Below are positions 5,329-5,331 of a stretch of DNA of 5,331 nucleotides, in pieces. Under the pieces are notes generated by a model, which saw only the letters and a list, made by a program, of their open reading frames with translations, had not been told where the DNA came from and made no database searches. Source of the stretch: an uncultured Eubacteriales bacterium (lineage in GTDB: Bacteria > Bacillota > Clostridia > Christensenellales > CAG-917); assembly GCA_900551145.1 (NCBI GenBank), contig URUQ01000095.1, positions 1 to 5,331 on the forward strand. The letters run 5' to 3'. Position numbers and translations under genes: made by a program. How positions within the stretch are numbered: the first letter of the stretch is position 1; every line of letters begins with the position of its first letter.

Positions 5329-5331
5329 ATA

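Noticed and set aside
1..5331. Defence system, toxin-antitoxin pair, CRISPR array or prophage
   Set aside because: All six genes belong to housekeeping, transport or general unknown families, and no array-like spaced repeats, nuclease/immunity modules or phage genes are present.

Overview
The window looks like chromosomal DNA from a low-to-moderate GC bacterium, most likely a member of the Bacillota (Clostridia-like). The evidence is a tatD - radical SAM - ksgA gene order, purine-rich Shine-Dalgarno sites, compact intergenic spaces, A-tract/T-tract terminators and the standard genetic code. No rRNA, tRNA, CRISPR array, transposase or phage gene is visible. The taxonomic placement is inference.

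Layout, left to right. (1) 1-612, plus: the 3' three quarters of a TatD-family metal-dependent hydrolase; its N-terminus lies outside the window. (2) 642-1259, plus: a 205-residue radical SAM protein of the TatD-associated type, 29 bases downstream and probably co-transcribed. A long A/T-flanked hairpin (1268-1314) closes this unit. (3) 1402-2247, plus: KsgA/RsmA, the 16S rRNA adenine dimethyltransferase. (4) 2311-3252, plus: a ten-helix EamA/DMT-family transporter, preceded by a 15-base tandem repeat containing two TATAAT boxes. A near-perfect terminator at 3272-3300 serves this gene and the convergent gene after it. (5) 3330-3989, minus: TrmO, the tRNA m6t6A37 methyltransferase. (6) 4162-5271, plus: a full-length DUF2804 protein of unknown function, divergent from trmO across a 172-base spacer that carries nested TATAAT/ATTATA repeats. 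The last 35 bases hold an imperfect palindrome at the window edge. No gap without a gene exceeds 300 bases.

Functionally this is mostly housekeeping: nucleic-acid or quality-control hydrolysis (TatD), rRNA modification (KsgA) and tRNA modification (TrmO). Three proteins have no clear substrate: the radical SAM enzyme, the transporter and the DUF2804 protein. I see no convincing undescribed multi-gene system. The most interesting points are the radical SAM gene sitting where many Bacillota carry rnmV, the shared promoter design (paired TATAAT boxes 20-21 bases apart, very close to the start codon), the orphan DUF2804 gene and the terminal palindrome.
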